Shown here one piece after another: positions 1 to 5,203 of a stretch of DNA of 5,273 nt. Made by a program: the position numbers and the translations under genes. The notes beneath the pieces were generated by a model. It ran no database searches and was not told the DNA's origin. It saw only the letters and a program-made list of their open reading frames with translations. How positions within the stretch are numbered: position 1 is the stretch's first letter; each line of letters starts with the position of its first letter. Source of the stretch: DALYLB01 sp046154695 (GTDB lineage: Bacteria; Acidobacteriota; Blastocatellia; RBC074); NCBI GenBank assembly GCA_046154695.1, contig JBJXFI010000085.1, positions 1 through 5,273 on the forward strand, read 5' to 3'.

Positions 1-52
1 GCCCCGGCAGGGGCGGCAGACCGTTGCGCCCATCCTGCGCCCCTGCCGGGGC
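1..52. repeat. 15-bp inverted repeat made of two opposed palindromic units
   Basis: Positions 1-15 and 38-52 are perfect reverse complements separated by 22 nt. Each arm contains the unit GCCCCTGCCGGGGC or its reverse complement, and each unit is itself a small hairpin (GCCCC/GGGGC with a 4-nt loop). The second unit has a longer own stem, GCGCCCC/GGGGCGC at 37-43 and 48-54. The left arm begins at the window edge, so the repeat may extend further. No T-tract follows on either side, so an intrinsic terminator is unlikely. Two short palindromic units in opposite orientation resemble the geometry of REP doublets (REPINs), but family membership is not shown here. Confidence 0.75.
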
Positions 53-72
53 GCGTCTCGTGGCGGACGATT

Positions 73-101
73 CCGGCGGTTCCGCTTCGCTTCACCGCCG
101 G
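73..101. repeat. 8-bp stem hairpin in the dnaX upstream region
   Basis: CCGGCGGT at 73-80 pairs perfectly with ACCGCCGG at 94-101 around a 13-nt loop. It lies between the second and third copies of the GCCCCTGYCGGGGC unit, so the first 130 nt is a run of consecutive hairpins. No T-run follows it. Its role is unknown. Confidence 0.5.
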
Positions 102-112
102 CTACCCTCCGC

Positions 113-128
113 CGCCCCTGTCGGGGCG
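113..128. repeat. third copy of the GCCCCTGYCGGGGC palindromic unit
   Basis: CGCCCC (113-118) and GGGGCG (123-128) form a 6-bp stem around TGTC. The core differs by a single base (T for C) from the unit at 39-52. It shares the flank GCCGCCCCTG with the reverse complement of the copy at 1-14. Three near-identical copies within 130 nt, one inverted, suggest a dispersed intergenic repeat rather than chance. Confidence 0.6.
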
Positions 129-142
129 CATTGTGTCTCACT

Positions 143-161
143 TGTAATCACACCCGTTACA
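143..161. promoter_or_regulatory. possible operator dyad TGTAA-N9-TTACA upstream of dnaX
   Basis: TGTAA at 143-147 and TTACA at 157-161 are reverse complements separated by 9 nt. A 19-nt dyad with A/T-containing half-sites in GC-rich DNA, about 110 nt upstream of the dnaX start and just before a candidate promoter, is what a dimeric repressor or activator site would look like. I do not recognise a specific regulator, and 5-bp half-sites can arise by chance. Confidence 0.25.
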
Positions 162-182
162 CGGGGATGGCGAAGAGGAGCA

Positions 183-211
183 TTGTTGCGGGGGAGGATT
201 TGGGGTATTCT
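183..211 (+). promoter_or_regulatory. candidate sigma70-type promoter for dnaX
   Basis: TTGTTG at 183-188 matches 3 of 6 bases of the -35 consensus. TATTCT at 206-211 matches 4 of 6 bases of the -10 consensus. The spacing is exactly 17 nt. Transcription would begin near 218 and give a leader of roughly 50 nt before the GTG start at 271. An alternative A/T-rich -10 (TTAAAT, 233-238) has an even weaker -35 partner. Neither is strong, and an upstream promoter outside the window is possible. Confidence 0.3.
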
Positions 212-270
212 TCGCGTTTCTCACAGAATGTTTTAAATTCACGTCGACCGGCAGCAGACAGGAGAGATTC

Positions 271-2049
271 GTGAGCTATCAGGTCATTGCTCGCAAATAT
301 CGGCCGCAGACCTTCATGGATCTGACGGGGCAGGAACATATCACGCGCACGCTGGGAAACGCGCTCGACCAGCGAAGGCTGCATCATGCGTATCTGTTTT
401 CGGGCGTGCGGGGAACGGGAAAGACGACAACGGCGCGGATACTGGCGAAGGGATTGAACTGCCATCAGGGCGTCACGAGCCGGCCGTGTCTGGAATGCGC
501 TTCGTGCCGGGAGATCGTGGCGGGCAATTCGATGGATGTGCAGGAAATCGACGCGGCCTCGAACACGGGCGTCGATAACGTGCGGGACGTGATCATCAAC
601 ACGATTGCGATGGCGCCGGCGCGGGATCGGTACAAGGTCTTCGTGATCGACGAGGTCCACATGCTTTCGAGCAGCGCCTTCAACGCGCTGTTGAAGACGC
701 TGGAGGAACCGCCGGCCCATGTCGTCTTCATCATGGCGACGACGGAGCTGCACAAGGTTCCGGACACGATCCTGTCCCGCTGCCAGCAATTCGAGTTTCG
801 CCAGATCGCCACCGAGAAGATCTATCATCGCTTGCGGGAGATCGCCGACGCGGAGCAGGTAAAGATCTCCGACGCCGCCTTGCGCGAGGTGGCGCGGGCG
901 GGCGCGGGGAGCCTGCGGGACGCGCAATCGGCCCTCGATCAGGTGATTGCGTTCAGCGGGACGGAGATCTCGGAAGAGGACGTCACAATCTCTCTGGGGC
1001 TGGTCAGCGCGGCGACGCTCGGAAAGTTCACGGAGGCGATCGCCGGGCGGGACACGCCGGCAATTATGCGGCTGGTTGAAGAGGTCAGCTCGCGGGGGCA
1101 TGACCTGCGGAATTTCACCCGGGAACTGATGGCCTACCTGCGCCATCTGCTGCTGGTGCAATCCGGGATCACCGCGGGCGAGATTCTGGGTGTGGCGGAT
1201 GTGGAGCTCGCGCGGCTCCGGGAGCTTGCGCCCCGGTTCTCTGAAGAGGATCTGGTTCGCTGCTTCCATTTGCTGGCGGATACGGAAAAAGAGATCAAGG
1301 ATTCGCCGCATCCCCGGTTTCAACTGGAGATCGGGCTGGTGAAGCTGACGCACGCCATCCGGCTGCGGACCCTCGATGCGTTGATACGGCGGGTCGAGGA
1401 GCTGGCATCGGGCTCGCCCCCCGGAGGGAGTCCGGGCATCGACTCAGGACGCGCGGCCGTGACGCCGGCTTCCGCGCCGAAAGCGACCCGGCCGGAACCC
1501 GCAGCGCCCCCTTTCAAAGCGAAGCCGGCCGCGCCGCCGCCGGACGAGCCGCCCGACTATCCCGAGTTCGATCTCTCGGAGCCGGTGGACTTGCGCGACC
1601 GCGAGACGAGTCTGCTGTCCCGCCCCTCGCCCGCCCCGGCAAAGGCCCCCTCGCGCGCGGTTCTTCCCGGCCGGGAGGTCGAAGCGATCCATGCGGAACT
1701 CGAACAAATGAAGAAAGGACTCATCGCCGCCGCGCTCGATGACGCGCAGGAGCTGGCGTATGAGGATGATGCGCTGATCGTTACGGTCGGCGCCGATGAC
1801 GTCCTGGCCAAACGACTTCGCGGAAGCGCCGACCTCTTCCGCCAGATCGGGGACCGGCTGCTCGGCCGACCCATCCGCATCGAAGTGCGCATCAGCGGAG
1901 AGGTCGATCCCCGCGTCAGCGAGACCGAATTGAAGCGACAGGATCTGCACGAGCGGGCGAAGGACGATCCCGCCGTCCAGACCCTTCTCGAAAAATCCCG
2001 CGGAGAGATCGTCTGGGTCAGGGAGAGCCCCGCCCCCGGAGAACAATAG
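271..2049 (+). CDS. dnaX: DNA polymerase III subunit tau/gamma (clamp-loader ATPase)
   Basis: DnaX is the AAA+ motor of the clamp loader, which opens the beta clamp and places it on primed DNA; the tau form also links polymerase cores. The 592-residue product starts SYQVIARKYRPQTF, the classic DnaX N-terminus. Visible motifs are Walker A GVRGTGKT (45-52), zinc cysteines C64, C73, C76 and C79, Walker B VFVIDEVHML (123-132), sensor-1 T157, the SRC motif (169-171) and sensor-2 GSLRDAQ with R216. Clamp-loader domain III follows to about 375, then a Pro/Ala-rich linker (about 380-466) and a tau-type C-terminal domain (about 470-592) ending near LLEKSRGEIVWVRE. The GTG start at 271 is supported by AGGAG at 260-264, 6 nt upstream. 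It is the first gene of the dnaX-ybaB-recR cluster. No canonical A-AAA-AAG slippery site is seen, so a separate gamma form is not predicted. Confidence 0.97.
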   Translation: MSYQVIARKYRPQTFMDLTGQEHITRTLGNALDQRRLHHAYLFSGVRGTGKTTTARILAKGLNCHQGVTSRPCLECASCREIVAGNSMDVQEIDAASNTGVDNVRDVIINTIAMAPARDRYKVFVIDEVHMLSSSAFNALLKTLEEPPAHVVFIMATTELHKVPDTILSRCQQFEFRQIATEKIYHRLREIADAEQVKISDAALREVARAGAGSLRDAQSALDQVIAFSGTEISEEDVTISLGLVSAATLGKFTEAIAGRDTPAIMRLVEEVSSRGHDLRNFTRELMAYLRHLLLVQSGITAGEILGVADVELARLRELAPRFSEEDLVRCFHLLADTEKEIKDSPHPRFQLEIGLVKLTHAIRLRTLDALIRRVEELASGSPPGGSPGIDSGRAAVTPASAPKATRPEPAAPPFKAKPAAPPPDEPPDYPEFDLSEPVDLRDRETSLLSRPSPAPAKAPSRAVLPGREVEAIHAELEQMKKGLIAAALDDAQELAYEDDALIVTVGADDVLAKRLRGSADLFRQIGDRLLGRPIRIEVRISGEVDPRVSETELKRQDLHERAKDDPAVQTLLEKSRGEIVWVRESPAPGEQ

Positions 2050-2082
2050 CCCGCGCCGCGTTTCTGTCCCCCTTCCCCGGCA

Positions 2083-2091
2083 TGCTATGAT
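2083..2091 (+). promoter_or_regulatory. candidate extended -10 promoter for ybaB-recR
   Basis: TGCTATGAT combines a TGn extension with TATGAT, which matches 5 of 6 bases of the -10 consensus. It lies 34 nt after the dnaX stop. No good -35 is present 16-18 nt upstream, which is acceptable for an extended -10 promoter. Transcription would start near 2098 and give a leader of about 79 nt before ybaB. The ybaB-recR genes may therefore be transcribed both by read-through from dnaX and from this internal promoter. Confidence 0.4.
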
Positions 2092-2129
2092 GCGGCGCGT
2101 CAGCGGACGATCCCTTCAGGAGGCGCACG

Positions 2130-2180
2130 CTGAGGAAGACCAACCACCTACTTTTTTCTTACTTCGAGGAGCAGTCATGA
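2130..2180 (+). other. possible 16-codon leader ORF coupled to ybaB
   Basis: A perfect Shine-Dalgarno AGGAGG lies at 2118-2123, with no ATG, GTG or TTG at a usable distance. A CTG at 2130 sits 6 nt after it and opens a short frame (CTG read as Met: MRKTNHLLFSYFEEQS) ending at TGA 2178-2180. That stop overlaps the ybaB start as ATGA (2177-2180), which is typical of translational coupling. A 6-bp stem, TCAGCG (2100-2105) with CGCTGA (2128-2133), would enclose the AGGAGG and the CTG. CTG initiation is rare, so the AGGAGG may simply be a relic or chance match. The six-T run at 2152-2157 does not directly follow a stem and is not a terminator. Confidence 0.2.
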
Positions 2181-2488
2181 AATTACCCGGCGGTATGAAC
2201 ATGCAGCAGATGATGAAGCAGGCCCAGCAGATGCAGGAGCAGATGGCCAAAGAGATGGAAACCCTCCGCGTCGATGCGACCGCGGGCGGAGGCATCATCA
2301 AGGTCGAAATGAACGGAAACAAGGAAGTGATCTCGATCAGGATCGAGCCCGAGACGGCAGGCGACGTCGAGATGCTGCAGGACCTGATCGTCGCCGCCAT
2401 CAACGAGTGCGGCCGCAAGGTCGATGAATCGATGCAGAGCAAGCTGGGCGGGGCGCTGGGCGGACTGAAGATTCCCGGATTGATGTAG
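2177..2488 (+). CDS. ybaB: YbaB/EbfC family nucleoid-associated DNA-binding protein
   Basis: YbaB/EbfC proteins are small dimeric DNA-binding proteins of the nucleoid, repeatedly encoded between dnaX and recR. The 103-residue product has the family layout: a Met/Gln-rich N-terminal helix (MNMQQMMKQAQQMQEQM, residues 7-23), a central strand region with GGGIIKVEMNGNKEVISIRI (37-56), a helix MLQDLIVAAINEC (66-78) and the Gly-rich tail GGALGGLKIPGLM. The start at 2177 is chosen because GAGGAG (2166-2171) lies 5 nt upstream and the family begins just before the Met-rich helix. The same frame stays open to an ATG at 2087, but the added 30 residues are unlike the family and would start inside the candidate promoter. 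recR follows after 8 nt. Confidence 0.95.
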   Translation: MKLPGGMNMQQMMKQAQQMQEQMAKEMETLRVDATAGGGIIKVEMNGNKEVISIRIEPETAGDVEMLQDLIVAAINECGRKVDESMQSKLGGALGGLKIPGLM

Positions 2489-2496
2489 GACACGAC

Positions 2497-3111
2497 ATGC
2501 TCGATTACGCGGAACCCGTCACCAAGCTGATCGATGAGTTCAAACGCCTGCCCGGCATCGGCCACAAATCGGCGCAGCGGCTCGCCTTCCATCTGCTGCG
2601 CGTGTCGGAAGAGGAAGCGGGCCGGCTGGTGGAGGCCATTCTCGAGGTCAAAGCGAAGATCATCTTCTGCACCGTCTGCAACAACCTGACGGACGCGGAT
2701 CCCTGCCGCTATTGCGCGAGCCCGACGCGGGATCCTTCGATCATTTGCGTGGTCGAAGAGCCCTACAATCTGGTCGCGATCGAGAAGACACGCGAATACC
2801 ATGGGCTGTATCACGTCCTGCACGGTGCGCTCTCTCCGATTCGCGGGATCGGCCCGGAGGAGCTGCGGATCCGAAATCTCTTGGAGCGGCTGCGCCCGAC
2901 CGATGCCGGCGAGGCCCGCGTGAAGGAGATCATCCTCGCGACCAATCCGAACACCGAAGGCGAGGCGACCGCCAACTACCTGAGCCGGCTGCTCAAGCCG
3001 CTCGGGTTCCGCGTCACGCGCATCGCGATGGGGCTGCCTGTCGGCAGCGACCTGGAATACGCCGACGAAGTCACGATGCACAAGGCCCTCTCCAACCGCC
3101 ACGAAATCTGA
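2497..3111 (+). CDS. recR: recombination mediator RecR
   Basis: RecR works with RecO (and RecF) to load RecA on SSB-coated single-stranded DNA at gaps, and acts in the cytosol as a ring-forming DNA clamp. The 204-residue product has normal length. The N-terminus carries the helix-hairpin-helix LPGIGHKSAQRLAF (18-31), followed by a CX2C-X8-CX2C zinc finger (C58, C61, C70, C73). The Toprim domain begins at IICVVEEPYNLVAIEKT (82-98) and contains ATNPNTEGEATANYL (148-162). The C-terminus has GLPVGSDLEYADEVTMHKAL. ATG 2497 is preceded by AGGA at 2487-2490, 6 nt upstream and overlapping the ybaB stop codon, so translation is probably coupled to ybaB. Nothing is missing or disrupted. Confidence 0.97.
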   Translation: MLDYAEPVTKLIDEFKRLPGIGHKSAQRLAFHLLRVSEEEAGRLVEAILEVKAKIIFCTVCNNLTDADPCRYCASPTRDPSIICVVEEPYNLVAIEKTREYHGLYHVLHGALSPIRGIGPEELRIRNLLERLRPTDAGEARVKEIILATNPNTEGEATANYLSRLLKPLGFRVTRIAMGLPVGSDLEYADEVTMHKALSNRHEI

Positions 3112-3113
3112 CG

Positions 3114-3617
3114 ATGGACGATCCCGGAAAGAACGACCTCGCCGCTGAATTCCTCGCGCTCAAGGCCGCGAACGACCGGTTGCGCGAATCCGGCAAACAA
3201 TGGCTGTGGGAGCTTCTCGATCGGATCGCCGCCGAGATCAGCAGGACCCTCGCCGATCGTCCGGGCGCGACGCCCCTGCGGGTCGGACGGCAGGAATGGC
3301 AATTCACGGTGGAGAACGCGACGATGGTCGGTGAACGGTTCGGCGCGCGCCATCAGGGCCGCACCCTGCTGATCGAAGTCGGCTGGCCTCGCCTGCCCGA
3401 ACACGGATTCGTGCCCAATCGCGGCCTCGCCCGCGGCAGCATCGGCCTCAGCCAAAATACGATGCTTCAACCCCGGCCCCTCGCGAATCTCATCCTACAA
3501 AAACAAACCGATGCCAATCCCCGCTGGCATCTCATCAAAAACGACACGATCGGCGAACCCATCGGCGAATCGATGCTTCGCGGCTACTTTCATCGATTGA
3601 TCGGCGACCGCGGGTAA
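3114..3617 (+). CDS. uncharacterised protein downstream of recR
   Basis: The product is 167 residues and I do not recognise its family. The first 55 or so residues are charged and helix-prone (AAEFLALKAANDRLRESGKQ, then LWELLDRIAAEISRTL). A likely mixed beta region follows, with GRQEWQFTVENATMVGERFG, RTLLIEVGWPRLPEHG and a C-terminal WHLIKNDTIGEPIGESML. There is no cysteine, signal peptide or membrane segment, so a soluble cytosolic protein is likely. ATG 3114 lies 2 nt after the recR TGA and has no visible Shine-Dalgarno, implying translation by ribosomes finishing recR. The frame stays open upstream for another 400 nt inside recR, but that stretch is only recR out of frame. Tight coupling suggests co-expression with the replication/repair genes; any role in those processes is inference. 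Confidence 0.8.
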   Translation: MDDPGKNDLAAEFLALKAANDRLRESGKQWLWELLDRIAAEISRTLADRPGATPLRVGRQEWQFTVENATMVGERFGARHQGRTLLIEVGWPRLPEHGFVPNRGLARGSIGLSQNTMLQPRPLANLILQKQTDANPRWHLIKNDTIGEPIGESMLRGYFHRLIGDRG

Positions 3618-3626
3618 CCCTGTATT

Positions 3627-4406
3627 TCAGCCCATGGGCACGAGCGTTCCGAGGATGTGATAGCCCCCGTCGACATAGATGGTCTCGCCGGTGATGCCGC
3701 GCCCGAGCGAACTCAGCAGGAAAAGGGCCGTATCGCCGACCTCGGCCTGTTCGGTGGCGTGGCGCAACGGGGCGACCTGGCGATGAAATTCGACCATATG
3801 AGTGATGCCCGAAACGCCGCGGGCGGCCAGCGTGCGAATGGGGCCCGCCGAGATCGCGTTGACGCGGATGCCGCGGGGGCCGAGGTCGCTGGCCAGATAA
3901 CGAACGGAGGCTTCGAGCGCGGCCTTGGCGACGCCCATCACATTGTAATGCGGCACGACGCGCTCGGCGCCGAGATACGTCAGCGTGACGATCGACCCGC
4001 CCTCCGTCATCAGCGGCAGGGCCGCGCGCGAGACGGCGATCAGTGAATAGGCGCTGATATCGAGCGCGGTCGCGAATCCCGCCCGCGACGTGGCGTGGAA
4101 TTCTCCCATCAGTTCCTCGCGAGGCGCGAACGCCACCGAATGAACGAGAAAATCGAGTCGCCCCATATCGGCCTCGACCGCTTTCATCATCGCCGCGATC
4201 TCGTCATCGCTGCTCACATCGCATGGAAAGATCTTCGCGCCGTCGATCCCCGCAGCCAGTTCCTCGACGTTCCCCTTGAGCCGGTCGTTCTGATAATTGA
4301 ACGCCAGGCGGGCACCCTCGCGCGCGGCCGATTCCGCGATCGCCCATGCGATGCTGTGTTTGTTCGCAACGCCGATAATCAATCCATTCTTGCCTTCAAG
4401 CAGCAT
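3627..4406 (-). CDS. fabI: enoyl-[acyl-carrier-protein] reductase (NADH), FabI type
   Basis: FabI reduces the trans-2-enoyl-ACP double bond with NAD(P)H, the last step of each type II fatty-acid elongation cycle, in the cytosol. The 259-residue short-chain dehydrogenase has the FabI-specific nucleotide loop GVANKHSIAWAIA (12-24), CDV (62-64) for the adenine pocket, HSVAFAP (89-95), the catalytic Y144 and Y154-NVMGVA-K161 (equivalent to E. coli Tyr146, Tyr156 and Lys163), the ISAGPIRTLAA substrate loop and the terminal TGETIYVDGGYHILG. Alanine (A92) occupies the E. coli Gly93 position, as in several other bacterial FabI proteins. The start at 4406 is preceded on its strand by a purine-rich stretch (AGAGGAAGAGAGAAGAG, complement of 4412-4428). 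It is convergent with the recR-side operon, with 9 nt between stop codons, and lies 146 nt after epsI. Confidence 0.96.
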   Translation of the reverse strand: MLLEGKNGLIIGVANKHSIAWAIAESAAREGARLAFNYQNDRLKGNVEELAAGIDGAKIFPCDVSSDDEIAAMMKAVEADMGRLDFLVHSVAFAPREELMGEFHATSRAGFATALDISAYSLIAVSRAALPLMTEGGSIVTLTYLGAERVVPHYNVMGVAKAALEASVRYLASDLGPRGIRVNAISAGPIRTLAARGVSGITHMVEFHRQVAPLRHATEQAEVGDTALFLLSSLGRGITGETIYVDGGYHILGTLVPMG

Positions 4407-4430
4407 AGGATTCTCTTCTCTCTTCCTCTG

Positions 4431-4515
4431 TTGGTAGTTGGGTTGTTGGTTGTTGGTTATTGGTTATTGGTAGCCGGTAGCCGGTTGCAAATAACCGGCT
4501 ACCGGCTACCAATCG
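4431..4515. repeat. heptanucleotide tandem repeat array in the fabI leader
   Basis: Read on the plus strand, the region divides into 7-nt units: TTGGTAG, TTGGGTTG (8 nt), TTGGTTG, TTGGTTA, TTGGTTA, TTGGTAG, CCGGTAG, CCGGTTG (4431-4487). After one diverged unit CAAATAA (4488-4494) the complementary-sense units CCGGCTA, CCGGCTA and CCAATCG follow (4495-4515). The array fills most of the gap between epsI and fabI and ends about 25 nt before the fabI start. On the transcribed (minus) strand the left part reads as A/C-rich, unstructured units such as TAACCAA and CAACCAA. It resembles the short tandemly repeated heptanucleotide class of bacterial repeats; no specific family is assigned. Confidence 0.8.
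4466..4513. repeat. perfect 21-bp inverted repeat with 6-nt loop
   Basis: Positions 4466-4486 and 4493-4513 are perfect reverse complements around GCAAAT (4487-4492). As RNA this is a very stable hairpin. No T-tract follows on the plus strand (CGAAGATATC) and no U-tract on the minus strand (AACCAATAACC), so it is not a standard intrinsic terminator in either direction. It may instead protect the epsI transcript end or shape the fabI leader. The arm length equals three heptad units. Confidence 0.85.
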
Positions 4516-4524
4516 AAGATATCA
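4516..4524 (-). promoter_or_regulatory. weak extended -10 candidate for fabI
   Basis: On the minus strand, TGATATCTT (4524-4516) has a TGn extension and a TATCTT hexamer matching 4 of 6 bases of the -10 consensus. A TTGCTC at 4540-4535 is only 13 nt upstream, too close for a standard -35. If used, transcription would begin near 4510 and the large hairpin would form the first part of the fabI 5' untranslated region. fabI could equally be read through from epsI. Confidence 0.15.
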
Positions 4525-4552
4525 CGATTCGCGCGAGCAATGAAGGCGCGCC

Positions 4553-5203
4553 TTAGTCGGGAATATAGGCCGGCAGGAGCGGAATCAGGCGCCCGGCGAA
4601 GTCGCGGGCGGCCTGGCGCGCGAACTCTTCCATTCGCCCCTCCCTGTCCATCGGCACGATGACGCGGACGAGCGCTCCATCGGTGCGGCCGCGGGTGATG
4701 GCGTCCTCGATCGTATGCAGCCGGCCGCGGTATTCGCTCGCGTCCATGCGGCCGCGGCCGTGATACCAATAGAGCGCGATCATGCGGGCTCCATCGTGTT
4801 CGATCCGATGTTCATTGAGCACGTTTCGCGCGTCGCCTCCCGGCGAATAGACCCGATGATCCGCCATTGTCCATCCGGCGCCGGGCAGACAGTTCTGCGG
4901 TGAATGAAACGTGCGCCGGTGGCGCTGACTCGCATACCACGCGATGAAGAGATAAGCCGTCGCGCCGTTGCCGCCAATGAAGGTGCGCGAGAGGTATTCA
5001 TCGGCTGCGAGTTCCCTCGATGCGCCGGCTCCGAGCGTCTGCGCGTCCGATTGCCGCCAGGCCCCCAGCGCCGCGGGGAACGACGCGAGCGAGGCGCGCG
5101 GGGGAACGGTGTGGCGATCGCTCCGCAAGGCGAGCCCCCGCGCAATCCCCACAGCGAGGAGCAACAACGCGAGCATCATCCCATACCGCAACCGGCCGCT
5201 CAT
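4553..5203 (-). CDS. epsI: exosortase-associated protein EpsI (DUF3485 family)
   Basis: EpsI proteins accompany exosortases, the membrane transpeptidases of PEP-CTERM/exopolysaccharide systems, as separate proteins or as C-terminal domains fused to the exosortase. Their biochemical role is not established. The 216-residue product has one N-terminal membrane segment (about 7-26, MMLALLLLAVGIARGLAL) and then an extracytoplasmic domain. Diagnostic motifs are IAWYASQRHRRTFHSPQNC (87-105), CLPGAGW (105-111), the late YWYHGRGR (145-152) and RTDGALVRV. Invariant-looking H100 and C105 are intact. ATG 5203 is preceded by GGGAG with 4-nt spacing and overlaps the stop of the gene upstream by ATGA. The frame is open upstream to the window edge, so a fusion is formally possible, but the ribosome site and the N-terminal anchor favour a separate protein. 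Confidence 0.88.
   Translation of the reverse strand: MSGRLRYGMMLALLLLAVGIARGLALRSDRHTVPPRASLASFPAALGAWRQSDAQTLGAGASRELAADEYLSRTFIGGNGATAYLFIAWYASQRHRRTFHSPQNCLPGAGWTMADHRVYSPGGDARNVLNEHRIEHDGARMIALYWYHGRGRMDASEYRGRLHTIEDAITRGRTDGALVRVIVPMDREGRMEEFARQAARDFAGRLIPLLPAYIPD

Noticed and set aside
168..182. Sigma54 -24/-12 promoter at TGGCGAAGAGGAGCA
   Set aside because: The GC of the -12 element is not at the required distance from GG, and the TTGC element is absent.
24..236. 70-codon open frame upstream of dnaX
   Set aside because: It runs through several palindromes, has no ribosome site and its translation has no protein-like features; it is non-coding.
157..1353. 398-codon open frame antisense to dnaX
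   Set aside because: It mirrors the GC-rich codon pattern of dnaX on the opposite strand. The translation is Arg/Gln/His-rich with no recognisable domain, while dnaX is unambiguous.
2052..2099. dnaX terminator from the pair CGCGCCGC (2052-2059) and GCGGCGCG (2092-2099)
   Set aside because: The 8-bp arms are 32 nt apart and no T-tract follows, so it does not fit an intrinsic terminator.
2087..2176. Longer ybaB start at 2087
   Set aside because: It would add 30 residues unlike the family and begin within the -10 candidate. ATG 2177 has GAGGAG at proper spacing and gives the normal family length.
2050..2176. Small SRP RNA (ffs), sometimes found near dnaX
   Set aside because: The conserved GGAAGG/AGCAG tetraloop-region signature of SRP RNA is absent; only a short weak stem and a T-run are present.
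2116..3102. 328-codon open frame antisense to ybaB and recR
   Set aside because: Its translation is low in recognisable structure and covers two certain genes; it is a shadow of their codon usage.
2712..3113. N-terminal extension of the post-recR gene overlapping recR by 400 nt
   Set aside because: The added residues are out-of-frame recR, rich in Arg, Ala and Pro. The ATG at 3114, directly after the recR stop, gives a compact operon-style start.
4095..4556. 153-codon plus-strand frame over the fabI start and heptad repeats
   Set aside because: The first part is antisense to fabI and the last part is translated from tandem repeats (LLVVGLLVVGYW), a by-product of the repeat rather than a membrane protein.
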